A stretch of 61,672 nucleotides of DNA from Budvicia aquatica DSM 5075 = ATCC 35567 (GTDB lineage: Bacteria; Pseudomonadota; Gammaproteobacteria; Enterobacterales; Enterobacteriaceae): assembly GCF_000427805.1 (NCBI RefSeq), contig NZ_KE386583.1, positions 1-61,672 on the forward strand, given 5' to 3'. Shown piece after piece: positions 36,200-46,382 of the stretch. How positions within the stretch are numbered: position 1 is the first letter of the stretch; the number at the start of each line of letters is the position of its first letter. The notes beneath the pieces are model-generated. The model made no database searches and was not told where the DNA came from. It worked only from the letters and a program-made list of their open reading frames with translations. The translations under genes were made by a program, and so were the position numbers.

Positions 36200-36733
36200 G
36201 TGAAGATGTTTAAATGGATCGTGGTGTTATTGATATTGGCAGGTATTGGTTTTGGTGCATATATCTATAACAAAGGGACTTTGGCTAAATATGGTTCTGA
36301 AGGAACTTTTGAATCAACCGTAGGATTATTAGATCCTCAGACTGATAATCCATTGCCAAATACGCCGTTTTATTTGGTGATCATCAAAGATTCAGAAACC
36401 GATCCTGCGTTTAAAAAACCGCTGTTTGGCGTTACTGACGATCAAGGACGTGCAGCCCGTATTGTCAGCCGTACTCAACTGAGCCCAAGTGATTATGTCT
36501 TGGTTCAAAAAGTCGGTACCGGAGAATACGGTAAATATTTTGCTCTGCTAGGTGCAGGTAACCCGATTCCGGTGCCGAAAGGCAGCTATATGCTGTCCGG
36601 CTGCCCTGATACTCCGGAATATAAAGGGATATCTAACAAACAGGGATATACCGTTTTTTACGCTTCTAAACAGCCCTGTAACGTCAAGTTAAGCATTGAC
36701 TGGAGTGGCACGTTGGATAACCTGCTGAAATAG
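36200..36733 (+). CDS. Unrecognised membrane-anchored protein
   Basis: This 177-residue protein has one N-terminal helix (~4-22, KWIVVLLILAGIGFGAYIY) and an outside domain of about 150 residues rich in beta-strand residues, Gly and Pro. Two cysteines (~138 and ~164) may pair. The start is GTG at 36200 with AAGGA 10 bp upstream; an ATG at 36206 is the alternative. The NTPFYLVIIKDSETDP and FGVTDDQGRAARIV segments recall repeat-type beta-sandwich domains, but I cannot name the family. It lies between yggR and ruvX where E. coli has no gene. Confidence 0.65.
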   Translation: MKMFKWIVVLLILAGIGFGAYIYNKGTLAKYGSEGTFESTVGLLDPQTDNPLPNTPFYLVIIKDSETDPAFKKPLFGVTDDQGRAARIVSRTQLSPSDYVLVQKVGTGEYGKYFALLGAGNPIPVPKGSYMLSGCPDTPEYKGISNKQGYTVFYASKQPCNVKLSIDWSGTLDNLLK

Positions 36734-36767
36734 CCTCAGCAGCAATAGCGTATTAATCAAAAGGGGT

Positions 36768-36897
36768 CAGCAATTGCCCCTTATCTTAAAAATATCGCCC
36801 TTCGGCCGCCAGAAAAAATCAATATTCCGATGCTGATTATGCGGACGAAACCTGCGCTGAAATCCAATTAAATCACGTTGTCAGTAATCTGAGTGGT
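36768..36897. repeat. Tandem repeat unit B of the interspersed family
   Basis: A 130-bp unit starts near AGCAATTGCCCCTTA and holds TTCGGCCGCCAGAAAAAATC and TGCGGACGAAACCTGCGCTG. It is directly repeated at 36898-37027. A terminator-like AAGGGG/CCCCTT stem straddles its left edge (36762-36783) and may end the upstream gene. Confidence 0.9.
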
Positions 36898-37027
36898 AAG
36901 CAATTGCCCCTTAGCCTCAAAACATCGCCCTTCGGCCGCCAGAAAAAATCAATATCCCGATGCTGATTATGCGGACGAAACCTGCGCTGAAAGCCAATTA
37001 AAGCACGTTGTCAGTAATCTGAAGAGA
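36898..37027. repeat. Tandem repeat unit C of the interspersed family
   Basis: The unit is nearly identical to unit B, with an exact 130-bp period. It ends 7 bp before the ruvX stop codon, and a start of a third unit (CCATTACCCC) overlaps the stop itself. Confidence 0.9.
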
Positions 37028-37033
37028 AAGCCA

Positions 37034-37456
37034 TTACCCCAGCTGTTTTTCAAACCAACTTTCTAAAATAATTACTGCCGAAGCGGCGTCTACGCTGCCT
37101 TTATTCAGTGCACGAAACCCGCCGCGGTCGAATAAATCGGCTCTGGCTTCAACGGTACTTAAGCGCTCATCATGAAGCTCAATTTGAACGCCAAAGCGAC
37201 CATGTAATCGATTAGCAAATTTACGCGCCTGAGCGGTAACCGGTTGTTCAGTACCATCCATATTCAGGGGTAGGCCGACAATCACCAGGTCCGGCTGCCA
37301 TTCTTTCAGCAACTTTTCTACCTGCTGCCAGTCAGGATTACCTTCTTTAGCCTTGAATGCGGTCAACGGGCGGGCTGTTCCGGTAATTTCCTGCCCGATA
37401 GCAACGCCGATACTTTTAGTACCAAAATCGAATCCTAATACAGTGCGGTTAGTCAT
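37034..37456 (-). CDS. ruvX: Holliday junction resolvase-like protein RuvX (YqgF)
   Basis: The 140-residue RNase H-fold protein shows [15 protein letters not shown] (~6-20), [15 protein letters not shown] (~58-72), the DERLST motif (~98-103) and a C-terminal [12 protein letters not shown]. It acts in 16S pre-rRNA 5' end processing and possibly in recombination. It overlaps yqgE by one base. Confidence 0.96.
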   Translation of the reverse strand: MTNRTVLGFDFGTKSIGVAIGQEITGTARPLTAFKAKEGNPDWQQVEKLLKEWQPDLVIVGLPLNMDGTEQPVTAQARKFANRLHGRFGVQIELHDERLSTVEARADLFDRGGFRALNKGSVDAASAVIILESWFEKQLG

Positions 37457-38019
37457 TATGCATGGCCTGCCTGAGTCGCTATGGTGTGAATATCAATGCC
37501 CAGCTTTTGAGCTGCGGCCTGCCAGCGATCGGCAATTGGCGTATGAAATAGAATATTGCTGTCAGCTTCAACCGTTAACCAGCTATTTTCTAACAGCTCA
37601 TGTTCTAACTGTCCTGCTTCCCAACCGGAATAGCCCAAGGCAACCAGAGCTTCAGGCGGCTGAGATGCCGTTCCTAATGTTTCAAGTACGTCTTTAGATG
37701 TAGTAATCATTACTGAGTCAGCAATCTGAATGCTGGATGAGAATTTTTGCAGCGGAGTATGCAGGATAAATCCCCGATCTTCAGCCAGTGGCCCTCCGTC
37801 AAACACCGGGCACTCTAGGTGTAGACGGGATACTTTCGGAATCGGATCTATATGTAATTTAGACAGTACTTCTTCAACCGTTAGCTGCTCCAGCGGTTTA
37901 TTGATAACCACGCCCATGGTCCCATTCTCGTTATGTTCGCAGATATAAACCACTGAACGGCTAAAATAGGGATCTTCCAGCGAAGGCATAGCGATAAGAA
38001 AATGGTTTTGTAAATTCAT
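37456..38019 (-). CDS. yqgE: YqgE/AlgH family protein
   Basis: The 187-residue protein shows [22 protein letters not shown] (start), [15 protein letters not shown] (~31-45), [13 protein letters not shown] and [16 protein letters not shown]. Function is unproven. It forms the yqgE-ruvX pair with overlapping stop and start. Confidence 0.95.
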   Translation of the reverse strand: MNLQNHFLIAMPSLEDPYFSRSVVYICEHNENGTMGVVINKPLEQLTVEEVLSKLHIDPIPKVSRLHLECPVFDGGPLAEDRGFILHTPLQKFSSSIQIADSVMITTSKDVLETLGTASQPPEALVALGYSGWEAGQLEHELLENSWLTVEADSNILFHTPIADRWQAAAQKLGIDIHTIATQAGHA

Positions 38020-38148
38020 GGTGTTTTAGATTAACCGCCTGAATAAATTTAGGATTTAAGGACGCACGGAACGTATATAGGCCCGATTATAACCAAATTA
38101 GCCTGTCGGTGTTTAGCTATTAACCAGAACTGAAATAGTGATGATGGT

Positions 38149-38183
38149 AAAAACCTTAGCCGTCTTAGACGACGGCTAAGGTT
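38149..38183 (-). terminator. Rho-independent terminator after gshB
   Basis: A 13-bp perfect stem (38152-38164 with 38171-38183) is followed on the minus strand by a short T run. It lies past the ERIC element downstream of gshB and upstream of yqgE. Confidence 0.65.
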
Positions 38184-38186
38184 ATG

Positions 38187-38337
38187 TATATCCGTCATAC
38201 TTCAAGTCGCATCTTTGTTAGCTACGTTCGTTCACCCGAAGCACTTATTTGAGTCAGTGATTCGGGACTACTCAGCCCATCCATGGGCCTCACTTCAGTG
38301 AGGCCGCCGCAATGCAACTCGAATTATGTTGGATATA
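38187..38337. repeat. ERIC element, long variant (~151 bp)
   Basis: ERIC ends (TATATCCGTCATACTTCAAG ... CAACTCGAATTATGTTGGAT) flank a centre with ACCCGAAGCACTTATTTGAG. It carries the extra GGGACTACTCAGCCCATCCA-type block also present at 33207-33366. It is in the gshB 3' region. Confidence 0.8.
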
Positions 38338-38347
38338 GATAGAGTAA

Positions 38348-39298
38348 TTACTTCGCCAGGCGACGTTCAATTGCATCCATCAGCATGCCGGTAATAGAAA
38401 CATCCGGGAATGCAGCTTCAATCTCTTTTACGCAGGTCGGGCTGGTGACGTTAATTTCAGTCAATTTGTCACCGATAATATCCAGACCGACAAAGATCAG
38501 GCCTTTTTCTTTTAGCGTAGGGGCCACGCTGCGGGCAATTTTCCAGTCACTTTCGCTTAGCGGTCGGGCTTCGCCACGTCCGCCGGCAGCTAAATTACCG
38601 CGGGTTTCTCCCTGCTTAGGAATGCGGGCAAGGCAGTAAGGTACCGGTTCACCGTCAACCACCAGAACGCGTTTATCGCCCTCAGTAATCTGTGGCACAA
38701 AGTTTTGCGCCATGCAATAACGGGTTCCCAGCTCAGTCAGGGTTTCAATAATCACTGACAGGTTTGGATCGTTTGGCTTAACGCGGAAAATGGATGAACC
38801 ACCCATGCCGTCCAGCGGTTTCAGAATAATATCGCCGTGTTCAGCATAGAATTTGCGAATATGTTCAGCACTGCGTGAAACCAGCGTTGAAGGCGTTAAA
38901 TCAGGGAACCATGCGGTAAACAGCTTTTCGTTACAGTCACGCAGGCTTTGCGGTTTATTAACAATCAGGGTGCCTTTAACTTCCGCTCGTTCCAGAATAT
39001 AGGTGGCATAAATATATTCAGTATCAAACGGCGGGTCTTTGCGCATCAGAATGACATCTAAATCGTGTAGCGCAATATCTTGCTCACCATGAAAGTCATA
39101 CCAGTGTTCTTTATCCGCTTGAACCGACAGCGTTTGGGTACGGGCACGGGCTTCACCGGTGTGGAGATACAGATCGTTCATTTCCATGTAGTGCAGCTCA
39201 TAGCCGCGCTTTTGGGCTTCCTGCAGCATAGCAAAACTGGTGTCTTTCTTAATATTGATGGATGAAATAGGGTCCATCACAATGCCGAGCTTGATCAT
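38348..39298 (-). CDS. gshB: Glutathione synthetase
   Basis: GshB ligates glycine to gamma-glutamylcysteine. The 316 residues match E. coli length. Visible are MDPISSINIKKDTSFAML, VNKPQSLRDCNEKLFTAWF, ATP-grasp ILKPLDGMGGSSIFRV and the C-terminal GLDIIGDKLTEINVTSPTC. It follows rsmE by 11 bp. Confidence 0.97.
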   Translation of the reverse strand: MIKLGIVMDPISSINIKKDTSFAMLQEAQKRGYELHYMEMNDLYLHTGEARARTQTLSVQADKEHWYDFHGEQDIALHDLDVILMRKDPPFDTEYIYATYILERAEVKGTLIVNKPQSLRDCNEKLFTAWFPDLTPSTLVSRSAEHIRKFYAEHGDIILKPLDGMGGSSIFRVKPNDPNLSVIIETLTELGTRYCMAQNFVPQITEGDKRVLVVDGEPVPYCLARIPKQGETRGNLAAGGRGEARPLSESDWKIARSVAPTLKEKGLIFVGLDIIGDKLTEINVTSPTCVKEIEAAFPDVSITGMLMDAIERRLAK

Positions 39299-39309
39299 GT
39301 TTATCTCCT

Positions 39310-40041
39310 TTATCCCAGATCGCCAAAGCGAATCTGTAGAGCAGCAATTGCAGTCAGCGCTGCGGTTTCGGTACGAAGAACCCGTGGGCCGAGTAGAATA
39401 TCGGTAAAGTCATAGCGGGCTGTCATATCAATTTCTTCCTGCGATAGCCCGCCTTCGGGGCCAATTAACAGGCGAATATCACTAACCGGCATGGAAAGCG
39501 TATTAATACTCAGGCTGGCTCGCGGGTGTAAATTCAATTTAAGTCCACTTTCTGGTTCCGCACACCACTCCTCTAGCCGGATGACCGGGCGTATTTCCGG
39601 AACCCGATTGCGCCCGCACTGTTCACAGGCGGCGATGGCAATTTTTTGCCACTGTTGGACTTTCTTTTCAAAACGTTCTTGATCCAGCTTAACGCCGCAG
39701 CGTTCTGATATTAGCGGTGTAATAGTATTAACCCCTAACTCAATGGATTTTTGAATGGTAAATTCCATTTTTTCACCGCGGGAGATAACCTGTCCGAGAT
39801 GTAAATTTAGCGGTGACTCACGATCTTCAAGCCGTTGGTCAGTAATCTGAACCCGAACCTGCTTTTTATCTATATGCGTAATTTCAGCGTTGAATATCTG
39901 ATTACTTCCGTCAAAAAGCGCAACTTTGTTCCCCGGTTGCATACGAAGAACGCGCCCGACATGGTTGGCTGCGTCATCACTTAGCGCGATATCGTCAGGG
40001 GCGCTGAGAGGCTTAGGGTGGTAAATGCGTGGAATTCGCAT
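39310..40041 (-). CDS. rsmE: 16S rRNA (uracil-1498-N3)-methyltransferase
   Basis: The 243-residue protein from the ATG at 40041 begins [12 protein letters not shown] as in E. coli. The SPOUT knot is seen in [14 protein letters not shown] and [21 protein letters not shown]. It methylates U1498 of 16S rRNA. A longer frame to 40077 has no homologous N-terminus. E. coli has endA upstream; none is present here. Confidence 0.96.
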   Translation of the reverse strand: MRIPRIYHPKPLSAPDDIALSDDAANHVGRVLRMQPGNKVALFDGSNQIFNAEITHIDKKQVRVQITDQRLEDRESPLNLHLGQVISRGEKMEFTIQKSIELGVNTITPLISERCGVKLDQERFEKKVQQWQKIAIAACEQCGRNRVPEIRPVIRLEEWCAEPESGLKLNLHPRASLSINTLSMPVSDIRLLIGPEGGLSQEEIDMTARYDFTDILLGPRVLRTETAALTAIAALQIRFGDLG

Positions 40042-40272
40042 AGTTTTATTCTGTCTTCCGGTATCTTCCTGAACCAACAGGATATCTCAAAAGGGGGTTT
40101 CTCCGGCAATTCAGCCAAAGTCACCATGATTAATTAATAGAACAACTTGTTAATTTAACTTAACAAGCTTAATCGTGTCGCTGTTTCTCTTCAACCCTGA
40201 GGCACTTTTAGCTGTGAGAATATCCGAACCATATGCTTTATTTAGCTGGCTGAATAACTTGGTCAGGCTAAG

Positions 40273-40776
40273 CTAATTGATATCCGGTTTAAGCAACTGG
40301 CGGCACTTACGGCAACGGTACTCACTCTCTTTACGCGCTATTTTATTATGGCGTCGAACGGTTAATGCGTGAGTTTGGCAATCGCAACGATAGGCAAAAG
40401 TTTTGCCCTGAACCGACATCACGTCGAAGGCATGAGTGCGGCTGGCTGAAACGCCAAGTACGCTTTCCATCATCCATTGCCACTGCTGTCCGTGAGGGGC
40501 AACCCGGCCAAATTGTTTGTAAACCAACAGGTGAGCCAACTCATGGGGAACCACTTCGTCAATAAATTGCTGACCATTCTCTATTAACAATACTGAGTTT
40601 AAGCGAATTTCCCAGACTGATAGGTGAGCGGTTCCTGCGGTAGTGCCGCGTTGTTGATAGCTGACTTTAGGTTCGGGATAATCGACTTTCAGGTAAGCGT
40701 TAGCCAACGCCAGATAGTGGCGTAAACAGCGCATTACGGCCTGTTGAGTAGCAATGGGGAGGCGAAGTGTTGTCAT
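40273..40776 (-). CDS. sprT: SprT-family zinc protein
   Basis: The 167-residue protein from the ATG at 40776 opens [18 protein letters not shown] as in E. coli SprT (165). The zinc-protease motif [13 protein letters not shown] (~78-90) and C-terminal cysteine cluster (CDCQTH ... CRKCRQLL) are intact. Function in E. coli is not established. The frame extends to 40830 but the added residues are not conserved. Confidence 0.94.
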   Translation of the reverse strand: MTTLRLPIATQQAVMRCLRHYLALANAYLKVDYPEPKVSYQQRGTTAGTAHLSVWEIRLNSVLLIENGQQFIDEVVPHELAHLLVYKQFGRVAPHGQQWQWMMESVLGVSASRTHAFDVMSVQGKTFAYRCDCQTHALTVRRHNKIARKESEYRCRKCRQLLKPDIN

Positions 40777-40813
40777 AGCGGCTAGCATAGCGGGGGGATT
40801 ATCGTTGAGCAAT

Positions 40814-40847
40814 AAAAAAACGGCAGCCACTGACAGTAGCCACCGTT
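40814..40847 (-). terminator. Rho-independent terminator after metK
   Basis: A long imperfect stem with G-U pairs (arms start at 40847 and end at 40819) is followed on the minus strand by TTTTTTTATT. It is 20 bp past the metK stop. Confidence 0.7.
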
Positions 40848-40866
40848 AATATGACCAATGCCCGTT

Positions 40867-42021
40867 TTATTTCAGGCCGGCAGCTTCGCGTAGTTCAGCG
40901 GCTTTATCGGTTTTTTCCCATGGGAAATGTTCACGGCCAAAGTGACCGTAAGCAGCCGTTTCCTGATAGATAGGTTTGATTAAATCTAACATCTGGATTA
41001 AGCCGTAAGGACGCAGATCAAAAAACTCACGCACTAACTGAGTCAGGCGGTCGTGTGATATTTTCTCAGTGCCGAAGGTTTCAAGCATGATTGAAGTCGG
41101 TTCTGCTACGCCAATAGCGTAAGAAACCTGAATTTCACAGCGATCGGCTAAACCGGCAGCCACGATATTTTTCGCCACATAGCGAGCGGCATAGGCTGCA
41201 GAGCGGTCAACTTTTGACGGATCCTTACCAGAGAAAGCGCCGCCGCCGTGACGTGCTGCACCGCCGTAGGTATCAACGATAATTTTACGGCCGGTTAAAC
41301 CACAGTCACCCATTGGTCCGCCGATAACAAAGCGGCCTGTCGGGTTGATGAAGTATTTAGTATTGGCTGAAAGCCATGCTTCAGGCAGCACTGGTTTGAT
41401 AATGTGTTCCATTACCGCTTCCTGAAGGTCTTTCAGGCCGATGCTTTCTGCATGCTGGGTCGATAACACCACGGCATCAATGCCGGTAATCTTGCCATCT
41501 TCATACTTGAAGGTAACCTGACTTTTTGCATCAGGGCGCAGCCATGGCAGGGTGCCATCTTTACGCACCTGAGCCTGACGCTCCATTAAGCGGTGGGCAT
41601 AGGTAATTGGCGCAGGCATTAATACGTCGGTTTCGTTGGTCGCATAGCCAAACATGATGCCCTGATCGCCAGCGCCTTGCTCTAATGGATCGCTGCGGTC
41701 AACCCCTTGATTAATGTCACGGGATTGCTTACCAATTGCGCTCAGTACGGCGCATGAATTGGCGTCAAAACCCATGTCAGAATGGGTGTAGCCAATATCG
41801 CATATGGTACGACGGGTAAGTTCTTCAATATCAACCCAGGCTGAGGTTGTAATTTCGCCACCGACTAAAACCATACCGGTTTTAATGTAGGTTTCACAAG
41901 CAACGCGGGCTTTAGGATCTTGTTTTATAATCGCATCGAGAACTGCATCAGATATTTGATCGGCGATTTTATCAGGATGCCCTTCGGATACGGATTCGGA
42001 AGTAAACAGGTGTTGGGCCAT
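40867..42021 (-). CDS. metK: S-adenosylmethionine synthetase
   Basis: The 384 residues equal E. coli MetK. Conserved blocks are [20 protein letters not shown] (~5-24), the ATP loop [12 protein letters not shown] (~115-126), [19 protein letters not shown] (~260-278). It makes SAM from methionine and ATP. Possible weak MetJ boxes lie at 42164-42187; I do not rely on them. Confidence 0.98.
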   Translation of the reverse strand: MAQHLFTSESVSEGHPDKIADQISDAVLDAIIKQDPKARVACETYIKTGMVLVGGEITTSAWVDIEELTRRTICDIGYTHSDMGFDANSCAVLSAIGKQSRDINQGVDRSDPLEQGAGDQGIMFGYATNETDVLMPAPITYAHRLMERQAQVRKDGTLPWLRPDAKSQVTFKYEDGKITGIDAVVLSTQHAESIGLKDLQEAVMEHIIKPVLPEAWLSANTKYFINPTGRFVIGGPMGDCGLTGRKIIVDTYGGAARHGGGAFSGKDPSKVDRSAAYAARYVAKNIVAAGLADRCEIQVSYAIGVAEPTSIMLETFGTEKISHDRLTQLVREFFDLRPYGLIQMLDLIKPIYQETAAYGHFGREHFPWEKTDKAAELREAAGLK

Positions 42022-42814
42022 TTCTTCTTTTACCTCTAGAGACAGATTGAAAACGGTGCGGCGTTATCACTTTCGTGGCTCTGCATCTAGCATCAGTCAA
42101 GGGACAAAGAGAGAACGCGCGTACAAATAAAGTCATTCACAGAATATGTGGGTTAATCGGTATAGACGGATTAACATCTGGATGGCTATTCTAAGGAGTC
42201 ACTGAGATGATTACCAGTGGTTTTTAATTTAGCTCGCTAGGATTTCATCTGCTGAACTGTACTTTAGGGAAGTTTTTGCCGTTTAATTCGGTAATTTTTC
42301 TTCTTTTTGTGCTAAATGCAAAATGGCCTATTTTGGCGTAGAGGCCGTCCAATAATTAACTTGTGATAAACCTAAAGCGGGTTGTTAATCAGCCAATTAC
42401 TATTTATTTTATGATTTATTACCCCTTTCTTATTAGATAAATAGCCCTTTTGGTCTGATTGTTATTAAACCCTATTTCTGAATGATTTAATTGGCTGCTA
42501 TTAATTTTTATTGATTGATTTTATTGCATTTTTTAAATGCCAAAATCAAACTATCCGGTTGACATATTTCTATACAAAAATATCAGCGCAGACCGCCCGA
42601 TAGGGCTATTAACAATATGAAATAGCAAGATTATCGTCTATCCTTATTCCGCTATATTTCCTGCGTTTTTCAAGTTGCATTATTGCTGGTTGCTCTCACT
42701 TCCCTGCATCACTGAGTTGATTCAGTTTATTGGGATATGTTTGCTTGCCACCGTGGTTCATAATGGAATCCATTGGAATAGGGTGCCGACCAGAGTCACT
42801 GGTTGTCACTCAGA
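42022..42814. other. Non-coding region upstream of metK with an ERIC-like fragment
   Basis: The stretch is AT-rich in 42300-42560 and without a convincing gene. An ERIC-like fragment (42653-42755) is given separately. The small yqgB gene found here in E. coli was not recognised. Confidence 0.45.
42653..42755. repeat. Partial, decayed ERIC-like element
   Basis: The sequence TTTTTCAAGTTGCATTATTG and CACTGAGTTGATTCAGTTTA follows the left ERIC half. No right end is seen, so it is a decayed or truncated copy next to the full one at 42815. Confidence 0.45.
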
Positions 42815-42940
42815 TATACCCGCCATGCTTCAAGTTGTAGATGTGTTGGCAGTGTTTGTTTAACCGGTCACTTACCTGAGTAAGCGTATCGGGACTCATA
42901 TCACTTATCGCTTTTTTACGTCTTGAACTATTTTGGGTAG
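42815..42940. repeat. ERIC element in the speA leader region (~126 bp)
   Basis: TATACCCGCCATGCTTCAAG and CGTCTTGAACTATTTTGGGT are the two ends, and the middle holds CACTTACCTGAGTAAG. Its length is that of a standard ERIC. It lies 89 bp upstream of the speA start. Confidence 0.75.
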
Positions 42941-43028
42941 CAAAAGGTTAAGTAATTCGGGAGTTTTACTTGTTCTGTCGCCCCGGGGCGAATTATCTCG
43001 TTTTAAGATCTTAAGAGGTTTTGCTGTT

Positions 43029-44927
43029 ATGACAAACGGTTCCGCAAGCAAAATGATGCGCACTTACAATGTCGCTCACTGGGGGAGTGGCTACTATGGT
43101 GTTAATGAATTAGGCCATATTACAGTTTGTCCGGATCCTGATATCCCGGATGCGCGGGTAGATCTGGCTAATCTGGTTCAGGATATGCAGAGCAAAGGGC
43201 AGCGTTTGCCGTCACTGTTTTGTTTTCCACAAATACTACAGCATCGTTTGCGTTCGATTAATGCAGCCTTTAAACGTGCCCGTGAATCGTTTGGTTATGA
43301 AGGCAACTATTTCTTAGTTTACCCGATTAAGGTTAATCAACACCGTCGGGTGATTGAGGCCCTGGTGAATTCCGGTGAGCCACTTGGGCTAGAAGCGGGT
43401 TCCAAAGCAGAACTGATGGCGGTACTGGGCCATGCTGGCTTTACCCGTTCAGTGATTGTCTGTAACGGTTATAAAGATCGTGAGTATATTCGTCTGGCGC
43501 TGATCGGCGAAAAGCTGGGCCATAAAGTCTATTTGGTCATCGAAAAGATGTCCGAAATTAAGATGGTATTGGAAGAGGCCCGTCGCCTTGATGTGATTCC
43601 TCGCCTTGGTGTGCGTGCGCGCTTGGCGTCGCAGGGGTCAGGTAAATGGCAGGCCAGTGGCGGTGAGAAATCTAAATTTGGCTTGTCGGCCACTCAGGTG
43701 CTGACGCTGGTTGAGATTTTACGCAAGGAAGAGCGTCTGGACAGCCTGCAACTGCTGCATTTCCATTTAGGTTCTCAGTTATCCAATATTCGCGATATTG
43801 CGACCGGTGTGCGTGAATCTGCCCGTTTTTACGTTGAATTACATAAGCTGGGCGTCAATATTCAGTGTTTCGACGTTGGCGGCGGATTAGGCGTTGACTA
43901 TGAAGGTACCCGTTCTCAGTCTGACTGCTCGGTTAACTATGGCCTGAATGAGTATGCCAATAACGTCATTTGGGGTATTGGCGACGCCTGTAACGAGCAC
44001 GGCTTGCCTCATCCGACAGTGATTACCGAATCTGGCCGTGCGGTTACCGCTCACCATACGGTGCTGGTGTCTAACGTTATCGGCGTTGAGCGCAACGAAT
44101 TTAGTGAGCCTCAGCAGCCTGAAGAAGATGCTCCACGAGCGCTGTCTAGCCTGTGGGATACCTGGTTGGAAATGCAAGAGCCGGAGAACCGTCGGTCACT
44201 GAGAGAATGGCTGCATGACAGCCAGTTGGATCTCAATGACGTGCATACCCAATATGCTCACGGAATTTTAGACTTGCCGCACCGGGCTGCGGCGGAACAG
44301 CTGTTTTTGACTATTTGTCATCAGATTCAGCAGCAGTTAGATCCGAGTAATCGTGCGCACCGTCCGATTATTGATGAATTACATGAGCGTATGGCAGACA
44401 AGCTGTATGTCAACTTCTCCCTGTTCCAGTCAATGCCGGATGCGTGGGGAATCGATCAGCTATTCCCGGTATTGCCGCTCAGCGGATTAGATAAAGATCC
44501 TGAGCGCCGTGCCGTATTGCTGGATATAACCTGTGATTCTGACGGTACCATCGACCACTATATTGACGGTGATGGTATGGCTACAACCATGCCAATGCCG
44601 CCGTATGATGCAGAAAACCCACCGCTGTTGGGCTTCTTTATGGTCGGAGCCTATCAGGAAATTTTGGGAAATATGCATAACCTGTTTGGCGATACTGCAT
44701 CCGTTGACGTATTTGTATTCGGTGACGGAACGGTGGAAGTTGAGCAGTCGGAAGAGGGCAATACGGTGGCAGAAATGCTGGAGTATGTGCAGCTGAATCC
44801 GGAAACGCTGATGACCCGCTATCGTGAGCAAATTATTGCCGCTAACTTGAGCAGTGATTTAGAAGCTCAGTTCCTGCAAGAGTTTGAAGCCGGGCTGTAT
44901 GGTTATACCTATCTGGAAGATGAGTAA
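43029..44927 (+). CDS. speA: Biosynthetic arginine decarboxylase
   Basis: SpeA makes agmatine from arginine with PLP. The 632-residue product from the ATG at 43029 (AGAGG site) begins just before [20 protein letters not shown] and is otherwise collinear with E. coli SpeA. Visible are the PLP lysine region [28 protein letters not shown] and the C-terminal [15 protein letters not shown]. An upstream TTG frame (42933) is not supported. Usually speB follows directly; here about 13.7 kb of other genes intervene. A palindrome (42978-42991) lies in the leader. Confidence 0.97.
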   Translation: MTNGSASKMMRTYNVAHWGSGYYGVNELGHITVCPDPDIPDARVDLANLVQDMQSKGQRLPSLFCFPQILQHRLRSINAAFKRARESFGYEGNYFLVYPIKVNQHRRVIEALVNSGEPLGLEAGSKAELMAVLGHAGFTRSVIVCNGYKDREYIRLALIGEKLGHKVYLVIEKMSEIKMVLEEARRLDVIPRLGVRARLASQGSGKWQASGGEKSKFGLSATQVLTLVEILRKEERLDSLQLLHFHLGSQLSNIRDIATGVRESARFYVELHKLGVNIQCFDVGGGLGVDYEGTRSQSDCSVNYGLNEYANNVIWGIGDACNEHGLPHPTVITESGRAVTAHHTVLVSNVIGVERNEFSEPQQPEEDAPRALSSLWDTWLEMQEPENRRSLREWLHDSQLDLNDVHTQYAHGILDLPHRAAAEQLFLTICHQIQQQLDPSNRAHRPIIDELHERMADKLYVNFSLFQSMPDAWGIDQLFPVLPLSGLDKDPERRAVLLDITCDSDGTIDHYIDGDGMATTMPMPPYDAENPPLLGFFMVGAYQEILGNMHNLFGDTASVDVFVFGDGTVEVEQSEEGNTVAEMLEYVQLNPETLMTRYREQIIAANLSSDLEAQFLQEFEAGLYGYTYLEDE

Positions 44928-44950
44928 TAGCTTTAGCGATTAGCCTTAGA

Positions 44951-44990
44951 AGCGGATGGATATCAGTGATATATCCATCCGTTTATTTAT
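44951..44990 (+). terminator. Rho-independent terminator after speA
   Basis: An 11-bp perfect stem (44953-44963 with 44971-44981) is followed by GTTTATTTATTC. It marks the end of speA transcription before the inserted region. Confidence 0.8.
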
Positions 44991-45019
44991 TCTGATACCT
45001 GACTCGGGCAGTGCGGCTA

Positions 45020-46045
45020 TCAGCTAGATTCCCTTTCTATGAGTTCAAAGCCGATATCGATTACATGTTCGGCTAATTCTTTCCCTTCAATTTTATCAGC
45101 CAGCATATTGGCCGCATCAATTCCCACCCGCCATCTATCAATGCTTATGGTCGAGATCGATGGGACGTTATGTTGGGCAAAATCTAAGTTACCAAATCCA
45201 ATAACACCCAGATTCCGAGGTACGCTTAAACCACGAGCGCTGGCTTCAATAATAGCACCCTGAGCCAGGGTGTCTGAGCTACAAATAATCGCATCATATT
45301 GCTGATTTAAATCAAGCAACTGGCCCAGGCCTTGTCGCCCACGAGATAGTGTAGCTGGTAGCTCAACGGTGACGGTTGCAACCGTACTATCGCCATAGCT
45401 CTCTAAGGCGTCAATGACCCCTTTTTTACGTACTGAGGCGCGCCGATCTTCAGTCCAGATCAGCCCGAATTTACGATAGCCTTTGTCATGCATATATTGG
45501 GCAATTTTATTGCCTATTTTTTCATGAGAAAAACCGACCAGAATATCTAACGGCGTTGGCGTCAGATCCCATATTTCAACCACGGGTACGCCGGATGACA
45601 GGATGATGCGTTTCATCTCGGGGGAATGTTGTATACCTGTCAGAACAATTCCATCCGGGCGGCGGGATAAAATAGCCGAAACAATTTCTGTTTCTACCTC
45701 TTCGGTATATCCGCTTACGCATAACAGCATGTGATAGCCACGTTTTGCCAACTGATCGCTTAATGCCTGAACGGAATCAACAAACATATTGTTATTGATT
45801 TGGGGAACAACAACGGCAATCAGTTTACTTTTTTTCGACGCAAGGCCCCCGGCCAGCAAATTAGGAATATATCCGGTTACGGCTACGGCTTTTTTTACCT
45901 TTTCAACGGTGGCAGCTCGAACGATCTGGGGAGTATTCAGCGCTCTGCTAACCGTCATCGGGGATAGGCCAGCTTCGCGGGCAACGTCTTCCAGTGTAGG
46001 GGATTTAACTTTGCCTGAACCTTGCGGAACGTTTTTAGCCTTCAT
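45020..46045 (-). CDS. LacI-family repressor (GntR-like) of the aldarate region
   Basis: The 341-residue protein has a LacI helix-turn-helix at ~15-40 (LEDVAREAGLSPMTVSRALN), hinge helix and a sugar-binding core. It is transcribed divergently from the talarate/galactarate dehydratase gene. Two operator-like sites in the shared region share the core GCGCAATCA, typical of LacI-family operators with a central CG. It probably represses the dehydratase-permease operon and perhaps itself; the inducer may be an aldarate or a derivative. Confidence 0.88.
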   Translation of the reverse strand: MKAKNVPQGSGKVKSPTLEDVAREAGLSPMTVSRALNTPQIVRAATVEKVKKAVAVTGYIPNLLAGGLASKKSKLIAVVVPQINNNMFVDSVQALSDQLAKRGYHMLLCVSGYTEEVETEIVSAILSRRPDGIVLTGIQHSPEMKRIILSSGVPVVEIWDLTPTPLDILVGFSHEKIGNKIAQYMHDKGYRKFGLIWTEDRRASVRKKGVIDALESYGDSTVATVTVELPATLSRGRQGLGQLLDLNQQYDAIICSSDTLAQGAIIEASARGLSVPRNLGVIGFGNLDFAQHNVPSISTISIDRWRVGIDAANMLADKIEGKELAEHVIDIGFELIERESS

Positions 46046-46153
46046 GCCTATCCTTTTGTCACGATAAAAATTAGAGATGGGGAAATTATACTATAGCAAA
46101 ACAGGCCTTATGTATCTGACGGTAAATAAAGCCGGCTGGATTTTTGGGTTCGG

Positions 46154-46193
46154 TTCATTAGCTAAATGATTGCGCAATCATTTAGCTAATGAA
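46154..46193. promoter_or_regulatory. 40-bp perfect palindrome (operator 1)
   Basis: The 20-bp arms are perfectly complementary around 46173/46174 and the core is TGATTGCGCAATCA (46167-46180). It lies 109 bp upstream of the LacI-type gene and 190 bp upstream of the dehydratase gene. Confidence 0.75.
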
Positions 46194-46323
46194 ATTATGA
46201 CGTTACCTTCATTTTTTTATTATAATTTAAACTCATAGTTTATTGTTTATTAAATATTTTATGTGATCATTGACGCATAAATGACAACCGGTGGTGGCGG
46301 ATGTTTTTTGTTCGATGTAAAAA

Positions 46324-46337
46324 TGTTAGCGCAATCA
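46324..46337. promoter_or_regulatory. Operator-like site 2 upstream of the talarate dehydratase gene
   Basis: TGTTAGCGCAATCA matches the core of operator 1 at 12 of 14 positions. The centre-to-centre distance is 157 bp, close to 15 turns of B-DNA, which would allow looping. It is 45 bp upstream of the start codon. Confidence 0.6.
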
Positions 46338-46382
46338 TTTTAAATCAATACTATTTCAAATAGGTTCACAAGGAGAAATATA

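Noticed and set aside
36798..36990. Short peptide frame (RPPEKINIPMLI...) in the tandem repeats as a gene
   Set aside because: No ribosome site or start codon suits it and copy A lacks the same stop; I treat it as a repeat, though the frame similarity is noted in findings.
40078..40272. Possible remnant of endA between rsmE and sprT
   Set aside because: The 195-bp gap is too short and shows no endonuclease I-like residues in any frame.
42164..42187. Three adjacent 8-bp MetJ-box-like sequences upstream of metK
   Set aside because: The matches to AGACGTCT are only 5 or 6 of 8, too weak to claim without a matrix score.
42675..42863. 62-codon open frame in the speA upstream region
   Set aside because: It runs through two ERIC-like sequences and has no independent support.
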